Below are positions 32,316 to 40,961 of a stretch of 64,000 nucleotides of DNA, one piece after another. How positions within the stretch are numbered: position 1 is the first letter of the stretch; each line of letters starts with the position of its first letter. The translations under genes were made by a program, and so were the position numbers. The notes beneath the pieces are model-generated. The model had not been told where the DNA came from and ran no database searches. It saw only the letters and a program-made list of their open reading frames with translations. This DNA comes from Xanthomonas fragariae (GTDB lineage Bacteria; Pseudomonadota; Gammaproteobacteria; Xanthomonadales; Xanthomonadaceae). The DNA is taken from contig NZ_CP071955.1 in the NCBI RefSeq assembly GCF_017603965.1, positions 2,790,001 through 2,854,000 of the forward strand. Direction: 5' to 3'.

Positions 32316-33389
32316 ATGTCGGATGAGAAGACCGAGCAACCGACCGAAAAAAAACTGGAGGATGCGCGCAAGGATGGGGAAATGGCAATCAGCCCGGACG
32401 TCACTGCCGCTGCGGTGCTGCTGGCCACACTTTTGGTAATGAAACTGGCGGGCAGCTACTTAGTCGAGCACTTGCGTGCACTGATGTCGATCGGTTTCGA
32501 TATCAATACCAATACGCGCGATGCCACCGCCTTGAACCGCGCACTCGGCCGAATCGGCATCCAGGGACTGTGGCTGACGCTGCCCTTCGTAGCCGCCTGC
32601 CTGGTAGCCGGATTGATCGGAACGTTCCTACAGACCGGGCTGAATGCCTCTCTCAAACCGGTCACGCCCAAGTTCGATTCGCTCAATCCCGTGAACGGCG
32701 TCAAGAAGCTTTTTTCGTTAAGAAGTTTGATCGACCTGCTCAAACTGGGCGTCAAGGCTGTCCTGATCGGCGTGGTGCTGTGGTACGGCATTCGCGCGCT
32801 GATGCCGATGATCATAGGCCTTGCCTATGAGCCGACGCCTGACATCGCCCAGATCGGCTGGCGTACGCTGGGCACGCTGTGTGCCCTGGCAGTGCTGGTG
32901 TTTGTACTGGTCGGCGCAGCAGATTGGAGTCTCCAGTACTGGCTGTTCATTCGCGAAAAACGCATGAGCAAAGACGAGCAGAAGCGCGAACACAAGGAAA
33001 GCGAAGGCGATCCGGACGTGAAGGAAAAGCGCAAGGAGTTCGGCAAAGAACTGGTCTTCGGCGACCCGCGCGAGCGCGTCGCCAAGGCCAAGGTCATGGT
33101 GGTCAACCCGACCCATTACGCGGTCGCACTCGCTTACGAGCCGGACGACTTCGGCTTGCCGCAGGTGGTCGCCAAGGGCGTGGACGACGGTGCGTTGGAG
33201 CTGCGTGCATTTGCCCACAATCATGGCATTCCGATCATTGCGAATCCGCCGCTGGCGCGTGCACTGCATCAGGTCGATCTGGGCGACGCTATCCCCGAAT
33301 CGCTGTTCGAAACGGTTGCGGTGGTGTTGCGCTGGGTCGATGAACTGGGCCGGGACAACAACGAGGGCAGCGGTCCGCTGCCCTGCTAG
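32316..33389 (+). CDS. hrcU: HrcU, T3SS substrate-switch membrane protein
   Basis: A 357-residue SctU/FlhB-family protein with four N-terminal membrane helices and a cytoplasmic domain that cleaves itself at the NPTH motif (VVNPTHYAVALAYEPDD). Cleavage and its contact with HpaP (HpaC) switch export from HrpB2 to translocon and effector proteins. ATG 32316 begins MSDEKTEQPTEKKLEDARKD, the family start; the longer in-frame reading upstream crosses the PIP promoter and is rejected. It is the first gene of the hrpC operon, eight bases before hrcV. Confidence 0.97.
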   Translation: MSDEKTEQPTEKKLEDARKDGEMAISPDVTAAAVLLATLLVMKLAGSYLVEHLRALMSIGFDINTNTRDATALNRALGRIGIQGLWLTLPFVAACLVAGLIGTFLQTGLNASLKPVTPKFDSLNPVNGVKKLFSLRSLIDLLKLGVKAVLIGVVLWYGIRALMPMIIGLAYEPTPDIAQIGWRTLGTLCALAVLVFVLVGAADWSLQYWLFIREKRMSKDEQKREHKESEGDPDVKEKRKEFGKELVFGDPRERVAKAKVMVVNPTHYAVALAYEPDDFGLPQVVAKGVDDGALELRAFAHNHGIPIIANPPLARALHQVDLGDAIPESLFETVAVVLRWVDELGRDNNEGSGPLPC

Positions 33390-33397
33390 GAGATGGC

Positions 33398-35320
33398 ATG
33401 CGATTGACACGGTATTTCGCGTACAGCGGTGAAGTGGCTATCGCCGCCTTGGTGGTGGCCGTCATCGGCTTGATGATCCTGCCGCTGCCTACACCGCTCA
33501 TCGATACGCTGCTGGGCATCAACATCACCCTGAGTGTGGTGCTGCTGATGGTCACGATGTATGTACCCGACTCGATCTCGCTGTCGTCATTTCCCTCGTT
33601 GCTGCTGTTCACCACGCTGCTGCGGCTGTCGTTGAATATCGCATCGACAAAATCGATCCTGCTACATGCCGAGGCCGGGCACATCATCGAGAGCTTCGGC
33701 GAGCTGGTGGTAGGCGGCAATCTGGTGGTGGGCTTGGTGGTGTTTCTGATCATCACCACCGTTCAGTTCATCGTGATCGCCAAGGGCTCCGAGCGCGTTG
33801 CCGAAGTCGGTGCGCGCTTCACTCTGGATGCGATGCCCGGCAAGCAGATGAGTATCGACGCCGACCTGCGCGGCGGCAATCTGACCGCAGATGAAGCACG
33901 CCGCAAACGTGCGCGGCTGGCCATTGAAAGTCAGCTGCACGGCGGCATGGATGGCGCAATGAAATTCGTCAAGGGCGATGCGATCGCCGGCTTGGTGATC
34001 ACCATGGTGAACATCCTGGCCGGCATTGTGGTGGGTGTGACCTACCACGGCATGAGCGCAGGCGAGGCCGCCAACCGCTTCGCGATTCTATCAGTGGGCG
34101 ATGCGATGGTGTCGCAGATCGCCTCGCTGCTGATCTCGGTGGCGGCCGGCGTCATGATCACCCGCGTCGCCAACGAGAACGAAACCAAGATCAGCTCGCT
34201 CGGGCTCGACATCGGCCGGCAGCTCACCAGCAATGCCCGCGCCTTGTTGGCAGCCAGCGTGCTACTAGCCTGCTTTGCGTTCGTGCCAGGGTTTCCCGCG
34301 CTGCTGTTCCTGCTGTTGGCGGCAGCAGTGGGCGCAGGCGGCTATGCGATCTGGCGCAAGCAACGCGACATCAGCGGGACCGATCAGCCCACGCTGCCAT
34401 CGACAAGCCGCAAAGGCGCGAAGGGCGATGCGCCGCATATCCGCAAGAGCGCGCCGGATTTCGCCTCGCCCTTGTCGATACGCCTGTCACCGCAACTGGC
34501 TGCACGACTCGACCCGGTATTGCTTGATCAGGCGATAGAGAGCGAGCGCCAGCAGTTGGTCGAACTGTTGGGCCTGCCGTTTCCTGGCATCGCAATATGG
34601 CAGAGCGAGGCCCTGCAGGGCATGCAATACGAAGTCCTGATCCACGACGTCCCGGAAACCCGCAGCGAGTTGAGCGATACAGCCGACATGCAAAAAGCAC
34701 TGGCCCAACAGGCCATCGCGCCACTGCGTGCACGCGCGCATCTGTTCGTTGGCATTCAGGAGACGCAGTGGATGCTGGAACAGGTAGGCGCGGATTATCC
34801 AGGACTGGTTGCAGAGGTAAACAAGGCCATGCCGGCCCAGCGTATCGCCGATGTATTGCGGCGGCTGCTGGAAGAACGTATCCCGGTGCGCAACATCAAA
34901 AGCATCCTGGAGAGCCTAGTGGTGTGGGGGCCGAAGGAAAAGGATCTGCTGATGCTGACCGAGTATGTCCGCTGCGATCTCAGTCGCTATCTTGCGCACA
35001 CCGCGACCGCAGGCACAGGACGGCTGCCTGCGGTGATGCTGGACCACGCAGTGGAGCAGTTGATTCGTCAGTCGATTCGCGCAACCCCGGCCGGCAATTT
35101 CCTGGCATTGCCACCGGAGCAGGCCAATCAGCTCGTCGAGCAGGTGGAACGCATCGTCGAAGATCAGGCACGGCATCCACTGGCAGTGGTCGCATCGATG
35201 GACGTGCGTCGTTATGTGCGCCGCATGATTGAGGCGAGACTGGACTGGCTGGAGGTCTATTCGTTTCAGGAATTGGGCGCAGATGTCCAGCTGCAGCCGA
35301 TTGGCAGAGTGGTCGCCTGA
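33398..35320 (+). CDS. hrcV: HrcV, T3SS export gate protein
   Basis: A 640-residue SctV/FlhA (FHIPEP-family) protein. The N-terminal 320 residues contain about eight membrane helices (ALVVAVIGLMILPLPTPLID, LVVGLVVFLIITTVQFIVI), then a linker and the large cytoplasmic domain forming the nonameric ring that receives substrate-chaperone complexes. The conserved family region LLLFTTLLRLSLNIASTKSI and RFTLDAMPGKQMSIDADLR are both present. It follows hrcU by eight bases, and its stop overlaps the hpaP start (TGATG). Confidence 0.97.
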   Translation: MRLTRYFAYSGEVAIAALVVAVIGLMILPLPTPLIDTLLGINITLSVVLLMVTMYVPDSISLSSFPSLLLFTTLLRLSLNIASTKSILLHAEAGHIIESFGELVVGGNLVVGLVVFLIITTVQFIVIAKGSERVAEVGARFTLDAMPGKQMSIDADLRGGNLTADEARRKRARLAIESQLHGGMDGAMKFVKGDAIAGLVITMVNILAGIVVGVTYHGMSAGEAANRFAILSVGDAMVSQIASLLISVAAGVMITRVANENETKISSLGLDIGRQLTSNARALLAASVLLACFAFVPGFPALLFLLLAAAVGAGGYAIWRKQRDISGTDQPTLPSTSRKGAKGDAPHIRKSAPDFASPLSIRLSPQLAARLDPVLLDQAIESERQQLVELLGLPFPGIAIWQSEALQGMQYEVLIHDVPETRSELSDTADMQKALAQQAIAPLRARAHLFVGIQETQWMLEQVGADYPGLVAEVNKAMPAQRIADVLRRLLEERIPVRNIKSILESLVVWGPKEKDLLMLTEYVRCDLSRYLAHTATAGTGRLPAVMLDHAVEQLIRQSIRATPAGNFLALPPEQANQLVEQVERIVEDQARHPLAVVASMDVRRYVRRMIEARLDWLEVYSFQELGADVQLQPIGRVVA

Positions 35321-35952
35321 TGAGTAAGCCGCCCGTCCGCCACGTGCGCATCCTGCCAGGCGCCGGCACACCACAGCCACACGCGCCAGCAACACCGGTG
35401 CGCCTGAAGCAACGTGCCAGCTTCATGCAACTGCGCCGACGCCTGAGCAGCGCGCAGCTTGCGTTGCCGGATGCGCCGTTGTCTAAAGACTGCGACGACG
35501 ATTCGTCGGTGCCCGAAGCACCGGACGCCGTCAGCGACGGGCACGGCCCTGCGCCACTGCCAAGTGCACTATCCTGTCTCGATGACGGCAATCGCCGACA
35601 GATCGCCCGAGGCGACGACAGCGATGCGCTGGGCCGACAGATCGCCACCGAGTGGATCCGCACCCAACGCGCGCAGATGGCCATCGGCCACATCGCGCTG
35701 CGAGTGGCCGAGTTTTGCAACGCCACGCCGGTGCGCGGTGCAGGCATGTGGGAGGCATGGCTGGACATCAACCACGACATCCTTGAGCAGACCACGCTGT
35801 TCTTGCGGCTTTCGCCAGACCACCTATCGCTTCGCTTCAACAGCAGCTCGCCCGACGCGCGCAAGGTACTTTGTGATGGAAAGCAACGTTTGGATGCCGC
35901 ACTGAAGGCCGCGCTCAGCGACACGCTCCAGGTCAGCATCGAGGTCGTCTAG
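35320..35952 (+). CDS. hpaP: HpaP (HpaC), T3SS substrate-specificity switch
   Basis: A 210-residue protein of the HpaC/HpaP/YscP group. HpaC binds the C-terminal domain of HrcU and switches export from HrpB2 to translocators and effectors. The N-terminal half is Pro/Ser/Arg-rich and probably disordered; the C-terminal half holds the T3S4-like domain (HIALRVAEFCNATPVRG ... LSLRFNSSSPDARKVL). It starts with a one-base overlap on hrcV. The coding sequence contains the PIP box and -10 element that drive hrcQ. Confidence 0.93.
   Translation: MSKPPVRHVRILPGAGTPQPHAPATPVRLKQRASFMQLRRRLSSAQLALPDAPLSKDCDDDSSVPEAPDAVSDGHGPAPLPSALSCLDDGNRRQIARGDDSDALGRQIATEWIRTQRAQMAIGHIALRVAEFCNATPVRGAGMWEAWLDINHDILEQTTLFLRLSPDHLSLRFNSSSPDARKVLCDGKQRLDAALKAALSDTLQVSIEVV
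35811..35872 (+). promoter_or_regulatory. hrpD operon promoter inside hpaP: perfect PIP box and -10
   Basis: TTCGC (35811-35815), 15 bases, TTCGC (35831-35835), then a -10 TACTTT (35867-35872) after 31 bases. Spacing and -10 sequence are identical to those of hpa1. The site is in the last third of hpaP, with the hrcQ start 123 bases beyond the -10. Confidence 0.93.
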
Positions 35953-35994
35953 TGCCGCAAATACGGCAGAACAGCCACAACGAGGTACCCCGTC

Positions 35995-37008
35995 TTGTCA
36001 ACCGAGCCGAGCCTAGCTGCACCGGCACGCGACCTTTCGCAGGCCCTGCGCCACGTGCCTGCCGCGCGCGCGCAGCTCGGCAGGTTGCTCTGCGATCCGC
36101 GTACCGCACGCCGCTGTGGTTTCACCTCGCAACTCCGCAGCATCGAGGCTACGGGCGCGGCGTTCCTGAAGCTGCAATTCGATAGCGGCCACCTGGATCT
36201 GCGGATCGCCGCACGCGACGGCTTGGCGCTGCTGTTGAACGAAGCCGACGACGCGCTGCGCGTCTCGATTGCCGGGATGCTGCTGAGCGATTACCTGAAC
36301 GCTTTCGCACCGCTCGGACTGGGCGATGCCGAGGTCCTCGCCTTCGAGCGCTGTGCGGACAAAGTCCAATCCCTTGGCATCGGCATCACGCTGGGCGACA
36401 TCGACGCGATCGCAGAGACCGCCAGCCCGGCCTTGCTTGCCGCACTGCAGACGGCTAACGCCGAGCTAGCGGCGCCATCGCCACTACCTGCCTGGTTGGC
36501 CGCACTCCGGGTGAAAACCCGCCTACGCATTGGCAAGCGCACTGCATCGGCTGAGCTGCTGCAATCGCTGCGGCCGGGCGATGTATTGCTGCACGGCATT
36601 GCCTCAGCTCCCGTGCGCAGCGGCCAACTACTCTGGGGCATGCCGGGAGGCGCGATGTTGCGCGCTCCGGTACGCCTGAACCTGCGACAGATGATCCTGG
36701 AGACCACCCCCACCATGCATCACGATACGTCAGAGCACTCAGAGCACGACGCCTCGCCGTCCACCACCGATGTGGCAGCATTGGAACTGCCTGTGCAACT
36801 GGAAGTGGACCAGCTTGCGCTGACGCTCTCGGTCCTGTCGGGTTTACAGCCCGGCCAGATCCTCGAGCTGTCGGTCCCGGTGGATCAGGCGGACATCCGC
36901 CTGGTCGTCTATGGCCAGACAATCGGGATCGGCAGGCTGCTGGCAGTGGGCGAGCATCTTGGGGTGCAGATCCTGAGCATGTCGGAGAACCCGAATGCAG
37001 ATGCCTGA
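35995..37008 (+). CDS. hrcQ: HrcQ, T3SS cytoplasmic C-ring protein
   Basis: A 337-residue SctQ/FliN-family protein of the sorting platform, which docks ATPase complexes and substrates. The C-terminal 80 residues form the SpoA (FliN-like) domain: PVQLEVDQLALTLSVLSGLQ, LELSVPVDQADIRLVVYGQ, VGEHLGVQILSM. The start appears to be TTG 35995 (MSTEPSLAAPARDL), preceded by GAGG at a fitting distance; I see no ATG giving a similar N-terminus. It is first in the hrpD operon and overlaps hrcR by 14 bases. Confidence 0.94.
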   Translation: MSTEPSLAAPARDLSQALRHVPAARAQLGRLLCDPRTARRCGFTSQLRSIEATGAAFLKLQFDSGHLDLRIAARDGLALLLNEADDALRVSIAGMLLSDYLNAFAPLGLGDAEVLAFERCADKVQSLGIGITLGDIDAIAETASPALLAALQTANAELAAPSPLPAWLAALRVKTRLRIGKRTASAELLQSLRPGDVLLHGIASAPVRSGQLLWGMPGGAMLRAPVRLNLRQMILETTPTMHHDTSEHSEHDASPSTTDVAALELPVQLEVDQLALTLSVLSGLQPGQILELSVPVDQADIRLVVYGQTIGIGRLLAVGEHLGVQILSMSENPNADA

Positions 37009-37639
37009 TGTCGGCTCGCTGCTGCTGGTGGTCCTCATGCTGGGGTTGCTGCCCTTCGCTGCCATGGTGGTCACCTCTTACACCAAGATCGTGGTCGTGC
37101 TCGGCTTGCTGCGCAATGCCATCGGTGTGCAGCAAGTGCCGCCGAACATGGTGCTCAACGGCGTTGCGTTGCTGGTGTCGTGCTTTGTGATGGCGCCGGT
37201 AGGCATGGAGGCTTTCAAGGCTGCACAGAATTACAGCGCCGGTGCCGACAACAGCCGCGTGGTGGTGCTGCTCGACGCTTGTCGCGAGCCGTTTCGGCAG
37301 TTCCTGCTAAAGCACACCCGAGAGCGCGAAAAAGCCTTTTTCATCCGCTCTGCGCAGCAGATCTGGCCGAAGGACAAAGCCGACACGCTCAAGCCGGACG
37401 ATCTTCTCGTGCTGGCCCCGGCATTCACGCTCAGCGAGCTGACCGAGGCGTTCAGGATCGGATTTCTGCTTTATCTGGTTTTCATCGTGATAGATCTGGT
37501 GGTAGCCAATGCGTTGATGGCGATGGGTCTTTCGCAGGTGACGCCAACCAATGTGGCTATTCCGTTCAAACTGCTGTTGTTCGTGGCGCTGGATGGCTGG
37601 TCCATGCTGATCCACGGCCTGGTTTTGAGCTATCGGTGA
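36995..37639 (+). CDS. hrcR: HrcR, T3SS export gate protein
   Basis: A 214-residue SctR/FliP-family inner-membrane protein that forms the helical export gate with HrcS and HrcT. Four membrane segments are visible, two N-terminal (LLLVVLMLGLLPFAAMVV, MVLNGVALLVSCFVMAPVG) and two C-terminal (IGFLLYLVFIVIDLVVANAL, FKLLLFVALDGWSMLIHGLV), with the family signature SYTKIVVVLGLLRNA. Start ATG 36995 overlaps hrcQ; it precedes hrcS by four bases. Confidence 0.97.
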   Translation: MQMPDVGSLLLVVLMLGLLPFAAMVVTSYTKIVVVLGLLRNAIGVQQVPPNMVLNGVALLVSCFVMAPVGMEAFKAAQNYSAGADNSRVVVLLDACREPFRQFLLKHTREREKAFFIRSAQQIWPKDKADTLKPDDLLVLAPAFTLSELTEAFRIGFLLYLVFIVIDLVVANALMAMGLSQVTPTNVAIPFKLLLFVALDGWSMLIHGLVLSYR

Positions 37640-37643
37640 CGCC

Positions 37644-37904
37644 ATGGACCATGACGATTTAGTGCGATTCACCTCCGAAGCCTTGTTGCTATGCCTCAAG
37701 GTGTCGTTGCCGGTGGTTGGCGTCGCCGCGCTGGCCGGGCTGTTGATTGCCTTCATCCAGGCAGTAATGTCGCTGCAGGATGCGTCGATTTCGTTCGCGC
37801 TTAAGCTGGTGGTGGTGGTGGCCGCCATTGCGGTCACCGCGCCTTGGGGCGCCTCGGCAATCATGCAGTTTGGTCAGGCGCTGATGCAGGCGGCCTTTCC
37901 ATGA
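37644..37904 (+). CDS. hrcS: HrcS, T3SS export gate protein
   Basis: An 86-residue SctS/FliQ-family protein with two membrane helices (ALLLCLKVSLPVVGVAALAGLL and LKLVVVVAAIAVTAPWGA) joined by the conserved QDASISFALK loop. It assembles with HrcR and HrcT. The stop overlaps the hpaA start in an ATGA arrangement. Confidence 0.97.
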   Translation: MDHDDLVRFTSEALLLCLKVSLPVVGVAALAGLLIAFIQAVMSLQDASISFALKLVVVVAAIAVTAPWGASAIMQFGQALMQAAFP

Positions 37905-38710
37905 TTCGCCGGATTTCGCGCGGCGGTGTGCCGACGTCGGTTCCGACCGCGCACGCCTCATCGAACAACCACGCCGACGCGCCGCATGCTGGCGTGCAGC
38001 AGCTCGCAGACACGGCACAGCATGCACCGCGTCTGCGCCCCGCTCCGCCACGGCGGCGGCGACGCGGCATGCGGGCGCTGGATGGCCTGGACGACGAGCT
38101 CGACACCACCGAACTGCAAGAAGCCGAGGCGGCCCGCGTGTCGGCACTGCGCGGCCGTGTCAAAATCGCAGTCGATCAGTCACAGGGTCATAGTCAGGAC
38201 AATCAGCACGGGGATAGCGGAAACTCGCATGCAGGCGATCCGCAGGCGAGGAAGTGGCCAATCGCCGCACCGGTGCAATTGGACGACAGCGTACGTGCGA
38301 GCGTCGAAGGAGTCCTCAACCGCTACGCGGCGACGCGTGCCGCCGACCAGACCGCCACGCGACATGCCTTTGCCGTTGCGCTTGTCGAGTTGCGTGCAAT
38401 CGGCATCGCCCATCCGGCCGCTGCTTCGCTGACCGCCCTGACCTGGAGGTTGATGCGCGACCACCTGCGGTCGGGAAGCGCGCCCGCATCTGCCGAAACC
38501 TTGAACGCGTTACGGGAGCGTCTAGTGAATCTGGTGCCGCCGCAACCGGATGCGTCGCCAGCGCTGCGCAGTTTCCATTTGCTGCTGCCGTTGGTGCTAC
38601 TCAACGCGGAAAAACCGCGCAAACGTCTTGATCGCGCACGTGCCGTCAAGCGTTTGAACACACTACTGATTGAACACCAAGATGGAACCGCTCAGGGGAT
38701 TCGCGCATGA
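37901..38710 (+). CDS. hpaA: HpaA, secreted T3SS control protein
   Basis: A 269-residue HpaA. In Xanthomonas it is secreted and translocated, binds the chaperone HpaB and frees it for effector export. A basic PPRRRRRGMR stretch near residue 48 fits the nuclear-localisation-type signal described for HpaA. The acidic, Gln/His-rich middle (HSQDNQHGDSGNSH) is probably disordered, and the C-terminal half is helical. The start ATG 37901 overlaps hrcS by four bases and the stop overlaps hrpD5 by four, so the operon is tightly coupled. Confidence 0.94.
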   Translation: MIRRISRGGVPTSVPTAHASSNNHADAPHAGVQQLADTAQHAPRLRPAPPRRRRRGMRALDGLDDELDTTELQEAEAARVSALRGRVKIAVDQSQGHSQDNQHGDSGNSHAGDPQARKWPIAAPVQLDDSVRASVEGVLNRYAATRAADQTATRHAFAVALVELRAIGIAHPAAASLTALTWRLMRDHLRSGSAPASAETLNALRERLVNLVPPQPDASPALRSFHLLLPLVLLNAEKPRKRLDRARAVKRLNTLLIEHQDGTAQGIRA

Positions 38711-39648
38711 CCATGCAACTTCGCATACTGACGGGTATACATGCTGGGGCACGATTAGATTTGCAGCCAGGGAGCTACGAGCTGGGCACCGATCCGAAAG
38801 TCGATATTCGGATCGAAGACTGGCCTGGTTGCTCGCTCATCATCGAGGTGGATGCAGATGGTCAAGTCCGTTATCACAGCGACGCGTTGCCAACGACACC
38901 TTTTGTTGCGCTGCATCCAGTGCGCTTTGGTTCGTTGGTGCTGTGCCTTGGAGACTCTGCGGCCGATTGGCCAGACGATGTGGAGCTGCTTGAGCGGCTT
39001 CTGTCCCCAGCTGCGACGCCGCCCCCCGCACAGCCATGCAAGTCCAAGCGCAAAGCAGTGCGTGCAGTGGTGGGCGCCATGCTAGCGCTATCCGTCGCCG
39101 CGCTGCTGCCCTCCATGCTACCGGCTTTTCTTTCCAATGCTGCTCCGGCTCGAAGCCAGGACAACCAGATCAATCAGGTCAGATCCGTGCTGAAACAGCT
39201 CGGCCTGCGGGAGGCGCGCGTGGAGCAGGTCGGCACGCGTGTGCGGGTCGAGGGTCTGGTAACAAGCAGTGCAGATGCGGCACGCCTGCGTGCGCAACTG
39301 CATCGATATCAGCGGGGCGTCACGGTCGATGTGGCGGTGGTGGATGAGGTTCTGGCAACTCTGCGCGACACCTTGGCAGACCGCGATTTGAGCGTTAGCT
39401 ACGATGGCCAGGGTATCTTTTCCATCGCCGGCAGCAGCGACAACGCAGAGCGTGCAATTCGACGGATCGCCGATTTACGCAGCGATCTAGGCCCCGAAAT
39501 CCGTAAGCTGCACGTGGATGTCACCCAGCAAGACCCGTCCGTAAAACCGCCTGCAAATTACGACGCCGCACTGCTCGTGGACGGACTGCACTACGTGGAG
39601 ACACCGGACGGTACCAAGCACCTGACGTCAGGCACTAGCATTAACTGA
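38707..39648 (+). CDS. hrpD5: HrpD5 (HrcD), T3SS inner-membrane ring protein
   Basis: A 313-residue SctD/YscD-family protein of the inner-membrane ring. The cytoplasmic N-terminus is FHA-like (LRILTGIHAGARLDLQPGSY ... YELGTDPKVDIRI), followed by one membrane helix near residue 120-138 (AVVGAMLALSVAALLPSML) and periplasmic BON/ring-building domains (VRSVLKQLGLREARVEQVG and a later repeat). The start overlaps the hpaA stop by four bases. It is also called hrcD in recent naming. Confidence 0.94.
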   Translation: MTMQLRILTGIHAGARLDLQPGSYELGTDPKVDIRIEDWPGCSLIIEVDADGQVRYHSDALPTTPFVALHPVRFGSLVLCLGDSAADWPDDVELLERLLSPAATPPPAQPCKSKRKAVRAVVGAMLALSVAALLPSMLPAFLSNAAPARSQDNQINQVRSVLKQLGLREARVEQVGTRVRVEGLVTSSADAARLRAQLHRYQRGVTVDVAVVDEVLATLRDTLADRDLSVSYDGQGIFSIAGSSDNAERAIRRIADLRSDLGPEIRKLHVDVTQQDPSVKPPANYDAALLVDGLHYVETPDGTKHLTSGTSIN

Positions 39649-39670
39649 GTTAATTCATCGAGGATCTGTC

Positions 39671-39913
39671 ATGTTTGAATCCATCACTGAAAGCATCGCC
39701 AAAGACATGTGCGCTTTGATGAAGGTCAAGTCCGAGGATGCCAGCGGCGAACGCCTGGCAAAGATCGTCGATGCATTGGATAAAACAAAACAGGAGGTGC
39801 AAGTGCAGTGGATGGCTGCGACTGATGCCTCAGATCGCACCAAGCTTGCGACACTGCACGAAGGTTTCAATGCAGCCCATGCGATCGTCTCGCACATCGC
39901 AGCAGCTGCCTGA
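39671..39913 (+). CDS. hrpD6: HrpD6, small T3SS component
   Basis: An 80-residue helical protein (MFESITESIAKDMCALMKVK, then KIVDALDKTKQEVQVQWMAA). HrpD6 is specific to Xanthomonas-type hrp clusters and is needed for secretion or for expression of other hrp proteins in X. oryzae. There is no signal peptide or membrane helix. It lies 22 bases after hrpD5, and a short hairpin separates it from hrpE. Confidence 0.92.
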   Translation: MFESITESIAKDMCALMKVKSEDASGERLAKIVDALDKTKQEVQVQWMAATDASDRTKLATLHEGFNAAHAIVSHIAAAA

Positions 39914-39921
39914 CCAAATCC

Positions 39922-39940
39922 CCCTGCACTTCAAGCAGGG
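39922..39940 (+). other. Hairpin between hrpD6 and hrpE
   Basis: CCCTGC (39922-39927) pairs with GCAGGG (39935-39940) around ACTTCAA, followed by TTTCC. It could be a weak terminator or a processing signal that sets hrpE mRNA apart from the long hrpD message. No PIP box for hrpE is seen. Confidence 0.5.
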
Positions 39941-39985
39941 TTTCCTGCGCCATCGGCGCTTTTTCAGAAACGTAGGAGTAGAAAA

Positions 39986-40255
39986 ATGAGCGGTCTAGAA
40001 GGTATTAGCAGAGGCACATCAATTCAGGGTTTGGTTACCGGTGGTTTTAAAGACAGTATCGATAGTGGAATAAGCGGCGTGACTCAGGCTCGCCAGCAAA
40101 ATCAATTCCAAAGTGATCTTAGCGGCACGGTCTCCCAGCAGATTCAGAACAACAACTTCATCACTGAAGAGATGAACAAGTTGAACCTTAACATGGCTTA
40201 CAACCAGGTCGCCAAGAAGATGGGCGAAAATGCGAAGAGCCTGACACAGGGGTAA
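39986..40255 (+). CDS. hrpE: HrpE, Hrp pilin
   Basis: An 89-residue Hrp pilus subunit, the extracellular conduit through which effectors cross the plant cell wall. It is Cys-free, Gln/Asn/Gly-rich at the N-terminus (GLEGISRGTSIQGLVTGGF) and helical at the C-terminus (ITEEMNKLNLNMAYNQVAKK), as in known HrpE. An AGGAG ribosome binding site is well placed (GTAGGAGTAGAAA before ATG 39986). A pilin must be made in large amounts, and the hairpins on both sides may stabilise its mRNA. Confidence 0.95.
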   Translation: MSGLEGISRGTSIQGLVTGGFKDSIDSGISGVTQARQQNQFQSDLSGTVSQQIQNNNFITEEMNKLNLNMAYNQVAKKMGENAKSLTQG

Positions 40256-40279
40256 ACTAACGTAGTAGTTCATTACCAA

Positions 40280-40309
40280 CATAGACCCGTCCAGACGGAC
40301 GGGTCTATG
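40280..40309 (+). terminator. Perfect 13-bp hairpin after hrpE
   Basis: CATAGACCCGTCC (40280-40292) and GGACGGGTCTATG (40297-40309) pair perfectly around an AGAC loop, 25 bases after the hrpE stop. There is no U-run, so it may protect the 3' end of pilin mRNA or end transcription only in part before hpaB. Confidence 0.75.
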
Positions 40310-40341
40310 CTACTGACGGCGCTACTGACGGCGGTCCGGCC

Positions 40342-40812
40342 ATGGCTTCGGCACGATTTGAAATCCTGGCGGCGGAACTATGCGATGTGCTTGGCCTGCC
40401 GGATGTGCAGGAGTTGCTCAAGCGCCGCACGATCGAGATAGACGGATTCGAGGTCTATCTGCACATGCCAGAGCCACAACCCGAAGACGAAGCGCAAGAA
40501 GAAGCACTGTACTTACGCATCTCCTACGGTCTGGCACCTGCAGGACGGACCTTGACAGTATTCCGGCTGTTGCTGGAGGCCAATCTTTCGGTCTACGCGC
40601 AAGATCAGGCGCAGCTCGGATTGAACGATGCAGGCGTGATCGTTCTTATCGTGCGCGTTCCGCTGGACGACGACGTGGATGGGGCATGGATCTGCGATCT
40701 ACTCAGCCACTACGCCGAGCATGGCCGTTACTGGAACAACAATATCTTTATTGCACACGACGAAATGTTTGAAGGAATCGCGACAGGAAATTACTTATGG
40801 CTACGCGCGTGA
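40342..40812 (+). CDS. hpaB: HpaB, general T3SS export chaperone
   Basis: A 156-residue acidic protein with the CesT-like chaperone fold. HpaB binds many unrelated effectors, escorts them to HrcN and blocks translocon leakage into the cell. The sequence shows the expected pattern: helix (FEILAAELCDVLGLPDVQEL), beta strands (IEIDGFEVYLHMPEP; LYLRISYGLAP), and a closing acidic helix (DVDGAWICDLLSHYAEHGRY). It lies 86 bases after hrpE, with ATG 40342. It is the last conserved core gene; the effector end starts after it. Confidence 0.95.
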   Translation: MASARFEILAAELCDVLGLPDVQELLKRRTIEIDGFEVYLHMPEPQPEDEAQEEALYLRISYGLAPAGRTLTVFRLLLEANLSVYAQDQAQLGLNDAGVIVLIVRVPLDDDVDGAWICDLLSHYAEHGRYWNNNIFIAHDEMFEGIATGNYLWLRA

Positions 40813-40961
40813 GGCGATTTGGTTGGTGCGTCACTCCGATGGCGTCAGCGCGCCGAAGCCTTTCGCGTTCGCTGCGTAGCACCACATCGCCACGGGCTGC
40901 AGCGAAGTTCCCCATCGGCAGAACTTCGCCTGCAATTCATCTTGCATAGGGACACTCGCCA

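Noticed and set aside
40862..40891. PIP box for hrpW
   Set aside because: TTCGC occurs twice (40862 and 40868) but no partner lies at N15; nearby ATCGC is at the wrong distance.
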